Shown here in pieces: positions 35,107 to 43,289 of a DNA stretch of 49,342 bases (position 1 is its first letter; every line of letters begins with the position of its first letter). Made by a program: the position numbers and the translations under genes. The notes below the pieces were generated by a model. It saw only the letters and a program-made list of their open reading frames with translations, did no database searches and was not told the origin of the DNA. Source of the DNA: JBFLYC01 sp040756735 (GTDB taxonomy: Bacteria > Bacillota > DSM-16504 > Desulfitibacterales > Desulfitibacteraceae); NCBI GenBank assembly GCA_040756735.1, contig JBFLYC010000030.1, positions 1 to 49,342 on the forward strand. The letters are read 5' to 3'.

Positions 35107-35619
35107 ATGAAAATTATTATTTCAGCTGTTTCATTATTTACCTGTATGGTATTGATCTTTGTTGGATGTTTTAATATTTTTGCTAATCCCCCAGAGGAGG
35201 TACAGTTACCTGATGCTGAAATGCAGCTGGAAAACTATGATACCTGGTGGGAGAACTATCGTCAGCTGCCCAGGCAAACCGGCGTTATACTTGACAGGGT
35301 AAGAAGTGCACTGGAATACAGCGGCTGGACCTGTGACCCTGAAGATGTGGTAATAGAAAAGCTGTCAGAGTATTACGGTGAACCCTTAAGAAGTGAAATT
35401 ATTCAGTCGGTAATTGAGTTTAGAGAAGCCCCTACTGATTGGCATTATACTTATCAATTGGCAGAACTATACCTTATTAAGTCTCAAGGGGACTATACCA
35501 CTGTGATAGCCGAAATTAACGAATATCTAGATGATAATATTACTTCCACAGGGCTGGCACTGCTGGTGTTGAATCATAAGCTGCAAATCATTGACCAGGA
35601 CTTTAAATGGGAATATTGA
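35107..35619 (+). CDS. Exported protein, possible lipoprotein, function unknown
   Basis: 170 residues behind AAGGAGAAGG. A signal peptide spans 1-about 21 and ends in LIFVGC, an acceptable lipobox with cysteine at 21. The mature part is acidic and helical, with no family I recognise. It lies between the repeat cluster and the triple-XRE gene, with no clear operon. Confidence 0.7.
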   Translation: MKIIISAVSLFTCMVLIFVGCFNIFANPPEEVQLPDAEMQLENYDTWWENYRQLPRQTGVILDRVRSALEYSGWTCDPEDVVIEKLSEYYGEPLRSEIIQSVIEFREAPTDWHYTYQLAELYLIKSQGDYTTVIAEINEYLDDNITSTGLALLVLNHKLQIIDQDFKWEY

Positions 35620-35706
35620 CCTTCCATAATAAAATGGTATTATATTATGTAGAAAAAGGCTGTATTATGTTGAATACGGAAAACAAGCTTATTTGGAGCG
35701 ATTTTA

Positions 35707-36510
35707 ATGAAATTTAACGGCACAAAGGTACGTCAGATACGAGAAGAACTAGGTATGTCTTTAACGGATCTAGCATTAAAGTCGGGTTTATCTATTTCCT
35801 TCTTAAGTGAAATTGAAACAGGAGCCAAAAAACCTTCCCTGCGTACAGCAGAAAAACTTGCCCATACTTTAAATATGCCTAAAGCCTCATTGTTTTCTGT
35901 GGTTGAGACTAATGAGAATGGCGATATTGGTGGAAAGGTCAAGCTTTTAAGGCAGGAAAAACAATGGACCCTAAATAGATTGGCAGAAAAAACCGGTTTT
36001 TCTGCATCCTACCTCAGTGATATAGAAAGGGGAAGAGTAGTACCTTCTGTAGAAGCAGTGAAAAAAATAGCTGAAGCCCTGGAAGTGCCTACAAATATCA
36101 TTGTTGATAAAAGCAACACTGTGGGGCAAAAGCTAAAAAGTCTCAGAGAAGAACAGGGTTTGACCCAGGGGCAATTGGCATCAATGGCTGAAGTGTCCCC
36201 TGGCCTCATAGGGCAAATTGAGTCAGGCAAGGTACAGCCCTCTTTGACAACTCTAGAAAAAATTGCCCAAGCCTTGTCAATTTCCCCATGTTATTTTATA
36301 CTAAATGATGCTGGTACTGCAGACATGTTTGCTCAGATGGGCCCTGATTTGAAAGAATTGCTTTCAAACAAAGAGGTCCAATCAGTGTTAAGATTAATCT
36401 GTCACTGTAATAAAGAGGAACTGCAGTTTATATTAAACTTTATTAAATTATATAAACAGTCAAGAACAAGTTTGTTAGCAGAGGAGGAAAAAGTAAATGC
36501 CAAACTATGA
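35707..36510 (+). CDS. Regulator with three tandem XRE helix-turn-helix domains
   Basis: 267 residues. Three HTH_3 domains in series: about 6-60 (VRQIREELGMSLTDLALKSG), about 78-133 (VKLLRQEKQWTLNRLAEKTG) and about 141-195 (LKSLREEQGLTQGQLASMAE), each ending in the IExG pattern. A C-terminal helical tail of about 70 residues has no recognised domain. Three DNA-binding domains in one chain suggest binding to an extended or repeated operator. It overlaps the FmdB gene by 14 bases. Confidence 0.9.
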   Translation: MKFNGTKVRQIREELGMSLTDLALKSGLSISFLSEIETGAKKPSLRTAEKLAHTLNMPKASLFSVVETNENGDIGGKVKLLRQEKQWTLNRLAEKTGFSASYLSDIERGRVVPSVEAVKKIAEALEVPTNIIVDKSNTVGQKLKSLREEQGLTQGQLASMAEVSPGLIGQIESGKVQPSLTTLEKIAQALSISPCYFILNDAGTADMFAQMGPDLKELLSNKEVQSVLRLICHCNKEELQFILNFIKLYKQSRTSLLAEEEKVNAKL

Positions 36511-36733
36511 GTACAGGTGCAAAAACTGCGGTGTTTTTGAAAGATTTCAAAGGATTACTGAGGATCCACTGAAAACCTGTCCCATGTGCAACTCCCAGGT
36601 TCAAAGGTTGATCAGCAAAAATGTTCATGTAATGTATAAGGGCAGCGGATTTTATACTACAGACAATCGTGGTTCCGATTATAAGAGTGCCCAGAGTTCA
36701 GAAGGCAATGACACTGGCAGCAAGGCTAGCTAA
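36497..36733 (+). CDS. FmdB-type zinc-ribbon protein
   Basis: 78 residues behind GAGGAGG. MPNYEYRCKNCGVFERFQ, then KTCPMCNSQVQR, gives the CxxC...CxxC zinc ribbon of the FmdB family (putative regulatory proteins). Its polar tail is Ser/Asp/Gly-rich. It overlaps the XRE gene and ends in a terminator. Confidence 0.9.
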   Translation: MPNYEYRCKNCGVFERFQRITEDPLKTCPMCNSQVQRLISKNVHVMYKGSGFYTTDNRGSDYKSAQSSEGNDTGSKAS

Positions 36734-36748
36734 GCTGCCATTTTTTTT
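36716..36748 (+). terminator. Terminator after the FmdB gene
   Basis: GGCAGC (36716-36721) pairs with GCTGCC (36734-36739), followed by ATTTTTTTT. The left arm lies in the last codons of the gene. Confidence 0.8.
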
Positions 36749-36810
36749 GGATGCTTTAACAGCCTTCTAAGTATATAAACAGTACTTCTAAAGGAAGGTT
36801 TACTGTATAG

Positions 36811-37923
36811 ATGGATGGTTTAAAAGAATTTATAGTGGAAAACATAAAAAAGGGGCCGCTTACTTTTTATGACTTTATGAAGCACGCCTTATATCACCCC
36901 CAATGGGGGTATTACATGCAGAATAGGCCCAAAATAGGCAGCAGCGGGGACTTTTATACAAGCCCCCATGTACATAGCGGTTTTGGTTATTGTATAGCTG
37001 AGCAAATCCATGAAATGTGGCAGGTATGCCAGTCGCCTGAAAAGTTTTTTATCGTTGAATTTGGACCAGGCACAGGTCTTCTAGCCAGGGATATTTTAAC
37101 TTATTTACAGAAAGCGCATTATGAAATGTTTCAGTGTACTGAATATCATCTGGTGGAGACCAGTCTTTATTTGCTTCATTTGCAAAAGGATGAGCTTGCC
37201 GAGTATCATGAAAAGTGTTTCTGGTCAGAGTCAATCTCACATCTGCCTTTATGTGAAGGAGTATTTTTATCCAACGAGTTTTTGGATGCTTTTCCGGTAC
37301 ATAAGCTTAAGAAGATTAATGATGAGATCAGGGAGATTTATGTAACCTACACAGATGGCGCCTTTCAAGAAGTACCCGGGGTGATTTCAAATCCATTAAT
37401 CATGGATTACATGGTTAGGTTGAGAATACTCCTAGAGGAAGGTCAAGAGATAGAGGTCAATCTCGATGGGGTTAAATGGCTTGGAGAGGCAGCTCTTAAA
37501 CTTCAAAAAGGTTTTATCATTACCATTGACTATGGGTATACAACTAAAGAACTAACTGAGCCCTTTCGTTTCGAAGGTACATTGATGAGTTATGTTAATC
37601 ACCGGTCTACTGCAGATGTTTTGTCTGATCCGGGCAAACAAGACATCACTGCCCATGTAAATTTTTCAGCGCTCATGGATTTTGGTGAAGAATATGGTCT
37701 CAAAACATGTGGCTACACATCTCAGATGAGATTCCTGGCCAATTTAAACATATTTGAAAGAACAAAAAATTTTCAAGGGTTAAGCCAAAAGGATATCCTG
37801 GGCATCAAGCGTTTGATTATGCCTGAAGGCATGGGAGAAAGGTTTAAAGTGCTGATCCAGTCAAAAGGTTTTTGTGACTGCAGTCTCACCGGATTAAAAG
37901 GGATCTTTAGTGCCCTAAAATGA
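36811..37923 (+). CDS. SAM-dependent methyltransferase, MidA/NDUFAF7 family
   Basis: 370 residues behind AAAGGAAGG. GPLTFYDFMKHALYHPQWGY is the family N terminus; FVIEFGPGTG-like FIVEFGPGTGLLARDIL is the SAM site; IITIDYGYTTKEL and TAHVNFSALMD follow. In mitochondria the family methylates an arginine of complex I; the bacterial target is unknown. It lies 73 bases before speE. Confidence 0.92.
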   Translation: MDGLKEFIVENIKKGPLTFYDFMKHALYHPQWGYYMQNRPKIGSSGDFYTSPHVHSGFGYCIAEQIHEMWQVCQSPEKFFIVEFGPGTGLLARDILTYLQKAHYEMFQCTEYHLVETSLYLLHLQKDELAEYHEKCFWSESISHLPLCEGVFLSNEFLDAFPVHKLKKINDEIREIYVTYTDGAFQEVPGVISNPLIMDYMVRLRILLEEGQEIEVNLDGVKWLGEAALKLQKGFIITIDYGYTTKELTEPFRFEGTLMSYVNHRSTADVLSDPGKQDITAHVNFSALMDFGEEYGLKTCGYTSQMRFLANLNIFERTKNFQGLSQKDILGIKRLIMPEGMGERFKVLIQSKGFCDCSLTGLKGIFSALK

Positions 37924-37996
37924 AAGGGGATATACCTCAATATTAAGTATTCATGTGCTGTTTAGGAATGTAAAAGTTTAAAGGAGGAATGTGAAA

Positions 37997-38824
37997 ATGG
38001 AAGGAGTATGGTTTACTGAAAAACAATTGCCTGGTTTGGCCATATCTTGCCTTGTTAAAAAAGTCCTTCATCATGAAAAAAGTCAGTATCAAGATATCAA
38101 AGTCGTTGAAACAGACACTTTTGGAACCATGCTGCTCCTTGACAATGTTATTCAGACAAATGTCAGGGACGAATTTGTTTACCATGAAATGATTGCCTTT
38201 CCCGCATTGAATACCCACAAAAACCCTGAAAAGGTTTTGGTTATTGGAGGAGGGGATGGGGGGACTATCAGAGAAGTTGCCAGGCATCCCAGGGTGAAAA
38301 AAGCTACGCTGGTTGAGATTGACGGAGGGGTTGTTGAAGCAAGCAAGAAATACCTGCCAACAATTGCAGCCGGCTTGACCAACCCCAAGGTTGATGTGAA
38401 GATTGACGACGGCATAAAGCATGTAAAAGAAAACAAGGATACATATGATGTAATCATAGTTGATTCAACAGATCCCATTGGACCAGCTGTGGGTCTTTTT
38501 TCAACAGAGTTTTACCGTGACGTTTATGAAGCTTTGAGGGATGATGGTATTTTTGTTGCGCAGACTGCTTCACCCTTTTTCAATGGAGAGATGATTAAAA
38601 GGATTCACCAGGACCTGAAGCAGATTTTCCGACTAAAGTCGCTTTATGTGGCCAACATACCCACTTATCCAGGAGGCTACTGGTGTTTTACCATGGGGAG
38701 TAAAAAGTATGATCCTTTAGAGGCTGTTAAGGAAGAGATGCCAAACCTTAATACCAAGTATTACAGCCCAGACTTGCACTTTGCTGCCTTTGTACTTCCT
38801 CCCTTTGTTAAAGAACTGTTGTAG
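37997..38824 (+). CDS. speE: Spermidine synthase
   Basis: ATG at 37997 behind AAAGGAGG gives the typical start MEGVWFTEKQ; a GTG at 37991 is closer to the SD. 275 residues. LVIGGGDGGTIREVARHP is the aminopropyltransferase SAM-binding motif, VEIDGGVVEASKKYLP and IVDSTDPIGPAVGLF are catalytic segments. It moves aminopropyl groups from decarboxylated SAM to putrescine. It is followed by agmatinase, which makes putrescine, so the two form one pathway. No speD or speA is in the window. Confidence 0.96.
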   Translation: MEGVWFTEKQLPGLAISCLVKKVLHHEKSQYQDIKVVETDTFGTMLLLDNVIQTNVRDEFVYHEMIAFPALNTHKNPEKVLVIGGGDGGTIREVARHPRVKKATLVEIDGGVVEASKKYLPTIAAGLTNPKVDVKIDDGIKHVKENKDTYDVIIVDSTDPIGPAVGLFSTEFYRDVYEALRDDGIFVAQTASPFFNGEMIKRIHQDLKQIFRLKSLYVANIPTYPGGYWCFTMGSKKYDPLEAVKEEMPNLNTKYYSPDLHFAAFVLPPFVKELL

Positions 38825-38839
38825 AAATAGGTGAATGCC

Positions 38840-39703
38840 TTGGAAACTCAATTTATTAAATGTGGTGACTATATGGGCGCCGGCAAAAATTACAGTTCTG
38901 CGCAGGCTGTAATTTTAGGTGCGCCAATGGACTTTACAGTATCTTTCAGACCAGGGACACGTTTTGGCCCGGAAAAGATACGAAGTGTGTCAATTGTATT
39001 AGAGGAATTTTCACCTTATCTTAACAGGCATTTGCAGGATATAGAATTTTATGATGCAGGGGACCTGGCTTTACCCTTTGGCAATGTGGAAAAAAGCCTT
39101 GAGATGATTTTTAATGCCATAAGCCAGGTGTATAGGGATGGAAAATTTCCAATTTTGCTTGGTGGAGAGCATCTTGTCAGCCTGCCTGCAATTAAAGCTG
39201 CTCACAGCCATTTTGGCACATTAAAAGTTATCCAGCTTGATGCCCATGCAGACTTGAGAGAAGACTATGAAGGCGAATCTGCTTCCCATGCCACTGTAAT
39301 CAGGAAAACAGTTGATCTCATTGGTGGTCAAAATGTATTTCAGTTAGGTATTAGATCAGGCACAAGGGAAGAATTTGTCCTGGCCAGAGAAGTCACTAAT
39401 TTATACTTCAACCAACTTGCAGAGGCAGTTGGTGATGTTATTAAAAAATGTGCAGGTGACCCGGTATATATAACCCTTGATATAGATGTTCTAGATCCGG
39501 CTTTTGCTCCAGGCACAGGCACTCCTGAACCTGGTGGATTTAGTGTCAAAGAAGTATTGAATGTCATATATATGTTTAAGGGACTAAATGTGATTGGTTT
39601 TGATCTTGTGGAAGTATCACCTGTACATGACCATGCAGACATAACCTCCGTAGCAGCTGCAAAAATCATAAGAGAAGTACTCCTCGGGTTCATTAAAAAA
39701 TAG
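38840..39703 (+). CDS. speB: Agmatinase
   Basis: I chose the TTG at 38840, seven bases after AGGTG; an in-frame GTG at 38831 has no SD. 287 residues of the arginase/ureohydrolase fold with the binuclear manganese ligands in GGEHLVS, QLDAHADLR and LDIDVLDPAFAPG. It hydrolyses agmatine to putrescine and urea. It is 15 bases after speE. Confidence 0.93.
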   Translation: METQFIKCGDYMGAGKNYSSAQAVILGAPMDFTVSFRPGTRFGPEKIRSVSIVLEEFSPYLNRHLQDIEFYDAGDLALPFGNVEKSLEMIFNAISQVYRDGKFPILLGGEHLVSLPAIKAAHSHFGTLKVIQLDAHADLREDYEGESASHATVIRKTVDLIGGQNVFQLGIRSGTREEFVLAREVTNLYFNQLAEAVGDVIKKCAGDPVYITLDIDVLDPAFAPGTGTPEPGGFSVKEVLNVIYMFKGLNVIGFDLVEVSPVHDHADITSVAAAKIIREVLLGFIKK

Positions 39704-39714
39704 TATTATGTCAC

Positions 39715-39743
39715 TTGTAGAGGCACAAAAACCGTGCTATAAT
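39715..39743 (+). promoter_or_regulatory. Upstream promoter before the tRNA cluster
   Basis: TTGTAG (39715-39720), 17 bases, TATAAT (39738-39743), just after the speB stop. Confidence 0.5.
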
Positions 39744-39784
39744 AATCTAGCATAAAGTGGCAGGTAAAATACCAAAAATTGATT

Positions 39785-39813
39785 TTGACAATGTGTTGTA
39801 GATGAGTTATACT
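39785..39813 (+). promoter_or_regulatory. Main promoter of the tRNA cluster
   Basis: A perfect TTGACA (39785-39790), 17 bases, TATACT (39808-39813), 22 bases before tRNA-Asp. Confidence 0.85.
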
Positions 39814-39834
39814 AGAACTTGTCCGATTTCTCAA

Positions 39835-39911
39835 GGAGCTGTGGTGTAGTGGTCTAACATACCGGCCTGTCACGCCGGGGATCGCGGGTTCGACTCCCGT
39901 CAGCTCCGCCA
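39835..39911 (+). tRNA. tRNA-Asp(GTC)
   Basis: Acceptor GGAGCTG pairs with CAGCTCC, then G and encoded CCA. Anticodon loop CTGTCAC gives GTC. Confidence 0.96.
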
Positions 39912-39916
39912 TTTAT

Positions 39917-39992
<76 letters not shown>

Positions 39993-39997
39993 TCTTT

Positions 39998-40072
<75 letters not shown>

Positions 40073-40079
40073 AAAATAA

Positions 40080-40154
40080 GGCGGCATAGCCAAGTGGTAA
40101 GGCAGAGGACTGCAAATCCTTCATCCCCCAGTTCGAATCTGGGTGCCGCCTCCA
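40080..40154 (+). tRNA. tRNA-Cys(GCA)
   Basis: Acceptor GGCGGCA pairs with TGCCGCC, then T and CCA. Anticodon loop CTGCAAA gives GCA. Confidence 0.96.
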
Positions 40155-40187
40155 TTTAGAGCAGCGTCGCAGCATAAAATAAAATAC

Positions 40188-40276
40188 GCCGGGGTGGCGG
40201 AACAGGCAGACGCACAGGACTTAAAATCCTGCGGGACTTAACTCTCGTACCGGTTCGATTCCGGTCCCCGGCACCA
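40188..40276 (+). tRNA. tRNA-Leu(TAA)
   Basis: Acceptor GCCGGGG pairs with CCCCGGC, then A and CCA. Anticodon loop CTTAAAA gives TAA. Long variable arm and GGTTCGATTCC T-arm. Confidence 0.96.
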
Positions 40277-40288
40277 TTATTGAATACC

Positions 40289-40326
40289 AAGGGTTTGCGG
40301 GTTTTTTATTAGCAAAACCTTTTTTG
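40289..40326 (+). terminator. Terminator of the tRNA cluster
   Basis: AAGGGTTTGC (40289-40298) pairs with GCAAAACCTT (40312-40321), one mismatch, followed by TTTTTG. The rest of the gap to 40532 is A/T-rich with one more terminator-like hairpin. Confidence 0.65.
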
Positions 40327-40469
40327 TTTGTTTTCGTTAGACTATTTAAAAATCCATCCCAATGTCCTGCGTACCCTTAAATAGCATTTTAGCATTAAAA
40401 TAAAATTATTGAATAATTATTTTTACCGAATTAAACAAGCTTAAATATTAATTAAAGATGTACATTGTT

Positions 40470-40496
40470 AATCCCGTTTATAAGCGGGATTTTTTG
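40470..40496 (+). terminator. Terminator-like hairpin before the truncated CpaE-like ORF
   Basis: AATCCCG (40470-40476) pairs with CGGGATT (40485-40491), followed by further Ts. It lies in a gap with no other gene; it may end the tRNA transcript or be a leader attenuator. Confidence 0.7.
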
Positions 40497-40532
40497 CATA
40501 ATCATAATATTGTTTTAAACGATTGAAAGAGG

Positions 40533-40859
40533 GTGGTTTATATTTTATACCTTGTTATATCCCAACAGTTTTCTAATCAAGTTTTAAAAGTGATAAAAGA
40601 TGCTGGTTATAATGAAAATAATGTTACAGTACAAATAGTAGCCACAAAACAGGGACCGAATGCTTTAATTGAGGCTAGTAGGGTCCCAATTAATGTATTA
40701 ATTTTAGATGTAAACACTGGTCCTGGTTTAGGGCCGGCAGTATTAAGATATAGGTTGAGTAGACCAAATGTAAGAATAGTTCTGTTAGCTGAGAAAGAAT
40801 ACCCTGGTAATGTGGAATTTTTCTTCGCAAATGAACGCTGCTGGGTGGGCGTTTTCTAA
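40533..40859 (+). pseudogene. Truncated receiver-like N-terminal domain (CpaE-like)
   Basis: 108 residues. LYLVISQQFSNQVLKVIKDA and PINVLILDVNTGPG resemble the receiver-like N domain of CpaE/MinD-type ATPases; the following VRIVLLAEKEYPGNVEFF should lead into the linker and P-loop ATPase, but the frame ends in unrelated residues from about 98 on. The GTG start lies on the SD-like GAGGGTGG and is uncertain. The break coincides with the structured segment that begins near 40830. Confidence 0.5.
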
Positions 40860-40990
40860 GGTTCGGGGAACCTGCACTTTCCGGGAGTGTATAGGCGTAG
40901 AGCGACTCTGTTTGCTGGTAGGTGAACTATCGGTTAGATCCGATGGCACAGAAGGCATGTGCAATCAGTGAGCACAACCGGTTTTGATTA
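40830..40990 (+). ncRNA. Candidate structured RNA, possibly HEARO-like
   Basis: Compact series of stems: GGTTC/GAACC (40860-40872), CACT/AGTG (40875-40889), ATCGG/CCGAT (40929-40944) and GCACA/TGTGC (40946-40962), preceded by ATGAACGCTGCTGGGTGGGC. From memory this resembles HEARO, the RNA of IscB-type transposons, inserted after an ATGA. No nuclease ORF accompanies it. The family assignment is a weak recollection; the stems themselves are visible. Confidence 0.35.
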
Positions 40991-41081
40991 TATATTATCT
41001 ATTTTTTGATTTTAATAATGGTAATATTTGTGTATAATTTAATTAAAGACGACAAAGTCAACAACAAATGAGGTGTATTAA

Positions 41082-41624
41082 ATGTTGTCAAAAAGTGATA
41101 TCCTTAATCTTTTAGATATGCTTAATGACAGGCTGAAAAATGATAATGTGAACGGTGAAATTTTTTTATATGGTGGAGCTGTTATGTGCTTGGCATTTGA
41201 TGCCAGGAATACAACCAAAGATATAGACGCCATGTTTGTGCCAAAAAGCGTAATATATAAACATGTAAAAAATATAGCAGAAGAAATAGGATTGCCTTCT
41301 GATTGGTTAAACGATTCTGTTAAAGGATTTATTTCTGAAAACAATGATATGGATTTGCACATAGAAAAAAGTAATTTAAAAATTTATATACCTAATCCTG
41401 AGTATTTGTTTGCAATGAAATGTGTTGCTGCCAGGATTGGAGGGGAAAGTAAAGATGTTGATGATATAGTTTTTCTTGGTAAAAAGCTAGGCATTAAAAA
41501 AGTAAAACAGGCTGAAAGAATAATACAAAAATATTTTCCTCCCCATAGATTACTGCCTAAAACATATTATTTGCTTGATGAAATTTTTATACAGGAGGAA
41601 ATTGATAATGAACACGATAGATGA
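41082..41624 (+). CDS. Nucleotidyltransferase-like protein (DUF6036 type), copy 1
   Basis: 180 residues behind ATGAGGTG. GG at 31-32 (FLYGGAVMC) and D47/D49 (TTKDIDAMF) form the GG...DxD core of the polymerase-beta nucleotidyltransferase fold, and a later YLFAMKCVAAR, then KDVDDIVFLGKKL, matches the AbiEii/DUF6036 type. It overlaps the next gene by 17 bases. The same two-gene layout occurs at 45471-46401. Such proteins are often toxins or antitoxins that transfer nucleotides to RNA or protein. Confidence 0.8.
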   Translation: MLSKSDILNLLDMLNDRLKNDNVNGEIFLYGGAVMCLAFDARNTTKDIDAMFVPKSVIYKHVKNIAEEIGLPSDWLNDSVKGFISENNDMDLHIEKSNLKIYIPNPEYLFAMKCVAARIGGESKDVDDIVFLGKKLGIKKVKQAERIIQKYFPPHRLLPKTYYLLDEIFIQEEIDNEHDR

Positions 41625-42003
41625 AGTTATTAAGTTAATAAATAATGATAAATTAAAGACGGAAGATGGAAATTTTAGTATTCACATAAGTAATTTTATT
41701 GATGATTTTATTAGAAGTGATAATAAAATAAGGAGCAATATGATTAGTAATGAACCTTCCGAATATAATAAGATAAGTAAAAAAGAATATTCTTATGTTG
41801 CCGCACTTATTGAAAGGTTAGCTGATTATTATGGAGTTGATAAACCATTATGGATATATAATAAAGATAAGTATTATCTTGACAATCCATATTTCCCCAT
41901 AGAATGTAAAGGCAGACTCCGTTGGTTTTTACTTATTGACAGCCCAGTTCCATTCAAAAAGAGAAATATATTTGTTTCAAATGACCATTTTATCAGAGTC
42001 TAG
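41608..42003 (+). CDS. Small partner of the nucleotidyltransferase, copy 1
   Basis: ATG at 41608 behind CAGGAGG; an in-frame start at 41575 is less likely. 131 residues, acidic N terminus. It shares with the protein at 46024 an ALIE/ALID helix, a central W followed by a charged stretch, and the C-terminal pattern P-x-PF-x-x-RN-[IV]-[FY] ending in RV. Its family is unknown to me. Fixed pairing and overlap with the nucleotidyltransferase gene suggest that the two proteins bind each other. Confidence 0.75.
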   Translation: MNTIDEVIKLINNDKLKTEDGNFSIHISNFIDDFIRSDNKIRSNMISNEPSEYNKISKKEYSYVAALIERLADYYGVDKPLWIYNKDKYYLDNPYFPIECKGRLRWFLLIDSPVPFKKRNIFVSNDHFIRV

Positions 42004-42020
42004 TAACTACCTATAATGCT

Positions 42021-42045
42021 GAAGCCCAAAGAGGCTTCTTTTTTA
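42021..42045 (+). terminator. Terminator after module 1
   Basis: GAAGCC (42021-42026) pairs with GGCTTC (42033-42038) followed by TTTTTTT. Confidence 0.85.
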
Positions 42046-42173
42046 TTGGACTTTTTGAATTTGTTAATTATTACTTTTAATTAGTTTTATAGTTCTTTAA
42101 ATAGAGCTTTTTAAGTAGATACATATTGGACACATGATATTAAACTAAACTTAATAAGTTTTCTATATTCATT

Positions 42174-42200
42174 AAAAGCCTAAATGGCTTTTTATTTTTT
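42174..42200. terminator. Terminator at the end of the minus-strand XRE gene
   Basis: AAAAGCC (42174-42180) pairs with GGCTTTT (42186-42192) around TAAAT. The right arm overlaps the stop region of the XRE gene. The T-tract is stronger on the plus strand. Confidence 0.6.
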
Positions 42201-42494
42201 CATAGCTTTAACTGTATTAATAATAGCTTTTAGCTGGTGTGGGGAAAGCTCTTTAGCTTCCTGCAGCAGCTTTTTTAGTTCTGGGTTGAGTTCTGGTTCT
42301 TCTTCTGCGAAAAAGTCGGAGAGGGTGATGCCTAATCCATTACATATTTGTATTATTTTTTCAACAGTAGGTTGTTTTTCTCCACGTTCAATCTCATGCA
42401 GATATGTAGAAGAAATGTCCGATAGCTTTGCTAATTTATATACACTATAGCCTTTGTCTTTTCTTAGTTTTTGTAAATGTTTTGCTACGTTCAT
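42192..42494 (-). CDS. XRE-family regulator
   Basis: The ATG at 42494 (minus strand) gives 100 residues: MNVAKHLQKLRKDKGYSVYK, then LAKLSDISSTYLHEIERGEK, a full XRE helix-turn-helix, followed by a short C-terminal helical region typical of SinR/Rgg-like small regulators. It lies back to back with the broken XRE gene at 42533, only 38 bases apart, so they share a control region. Confidence 0.88.
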   Translation of the reverse strand: MNVAKHLQKLRKDKGYSVYKLAKLSDISSTYLHEIERGEKQPTVEKIIQICNGLGITLSDFFAEEEPELNPELKKLLQEAKELSPHQLKAIINTVKAMKK

Positions 42495-42532
42495 ATAATC
42501 ACCAAATAATAAATTACAGGAGGGAAGCAGAT

Positions 42533-42741
42533 ATGTTTTCGAATAAATTAAGACAATTACGAGAAGCGAAGGGTTGGAGCAAGGCGAAATTGGCTCAAAA
42601 AGCTGAAATATCACAAACATACGCTGGTGAATTAGAGGCAGGGACTAAACAACCCACACTTCGTATTTTAAAAAAATAGCCAAAGCGCTCAATGTATCTA
42701 TGACAGAACTTCTAGACGAAACCTCCGAAGAAGCAGTTTAA
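42533..42741 (+). pseudogene. XRE-family regulator with frameshift
   Basis: ATG at 42533 behind AGGAGGG. MFSNKLRQLREAKGWSKAKL, then AQKAEISQTYAGELEAGTKQ, is a clear XRE domain, but the frame stops after RILKK. One more A in the A run at 42670-42676 would restore IAKALNVSMTELLDETSEEAV to a TAA at 42739-42741. Either a real frameshift, slippage at the A run, or a sequencing error. Confidence 0.75.
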
Positions 42742-42752
42742 AGCAAAGGTAG

Positions 42753-43289
42753 TTAATAAATTGTTTCAAAGCTATTATACCATTTATTGGTATGATATAA
42801 ACATTTTGTTCTTTGACAATTTAGCTTTCTAGGGGCCGGAGGGAGATAAGTAACTCCAGAAAGAGATAAGGAATCGGGCTCCTGGGCCAGACGGGGGCTC
42901 AAATAGCCCATCCCCAGCTCTTTTTTTAGTTTCGGGTTCAGGTGTGAAAGAAGTTTTAGTCTCCTGCTGACCCATGATTTACTGCGGCCCCACATGACCC
43001 TGATCTCGGTTAGGGTAAACTTTTCTTCGGCCACCAGCCTGGAGATCAGGTAGGCTTCTTCCATAGCGCTCAAGCCCCGGGTTAAAAGATTAGAGGTGCA
43101 GTAATAAATAGCGGCCAGGCGCTGGTCACAGCTGATGACTCTACATAAAACTTGTTTCCATCTTAGCCTGCGTACTGCTCTAATCCGGTAATGACCGCTG
43201 ATGATCCGGCCATGTATTTTTGAAAAAACCAAGTCGTAAGTTGCTGGCAATTTTACTATATCACTTTTAGCAGGCTTTGGGTGTTTCAC
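42753..43289 (-). pseudogene. ParB-like N-terminal domain fragment fused after the transposase
   Basis: 178-residue ORF. IHGRIISGHYRIRAVRRLRW is the ParB nuclease-like GHxRxxA motif, and FTLTEIRVMWGRSKSWVSRR is a ParB helix-turn-helix. The N terminus starts at the point where the transposase breaks off, and the C terminus after LSPRLAQEP turns into unrelated residues. It looks like the remains of a ParB-domain protein of the type that accompanies some transposons. Confidence 0.6.
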
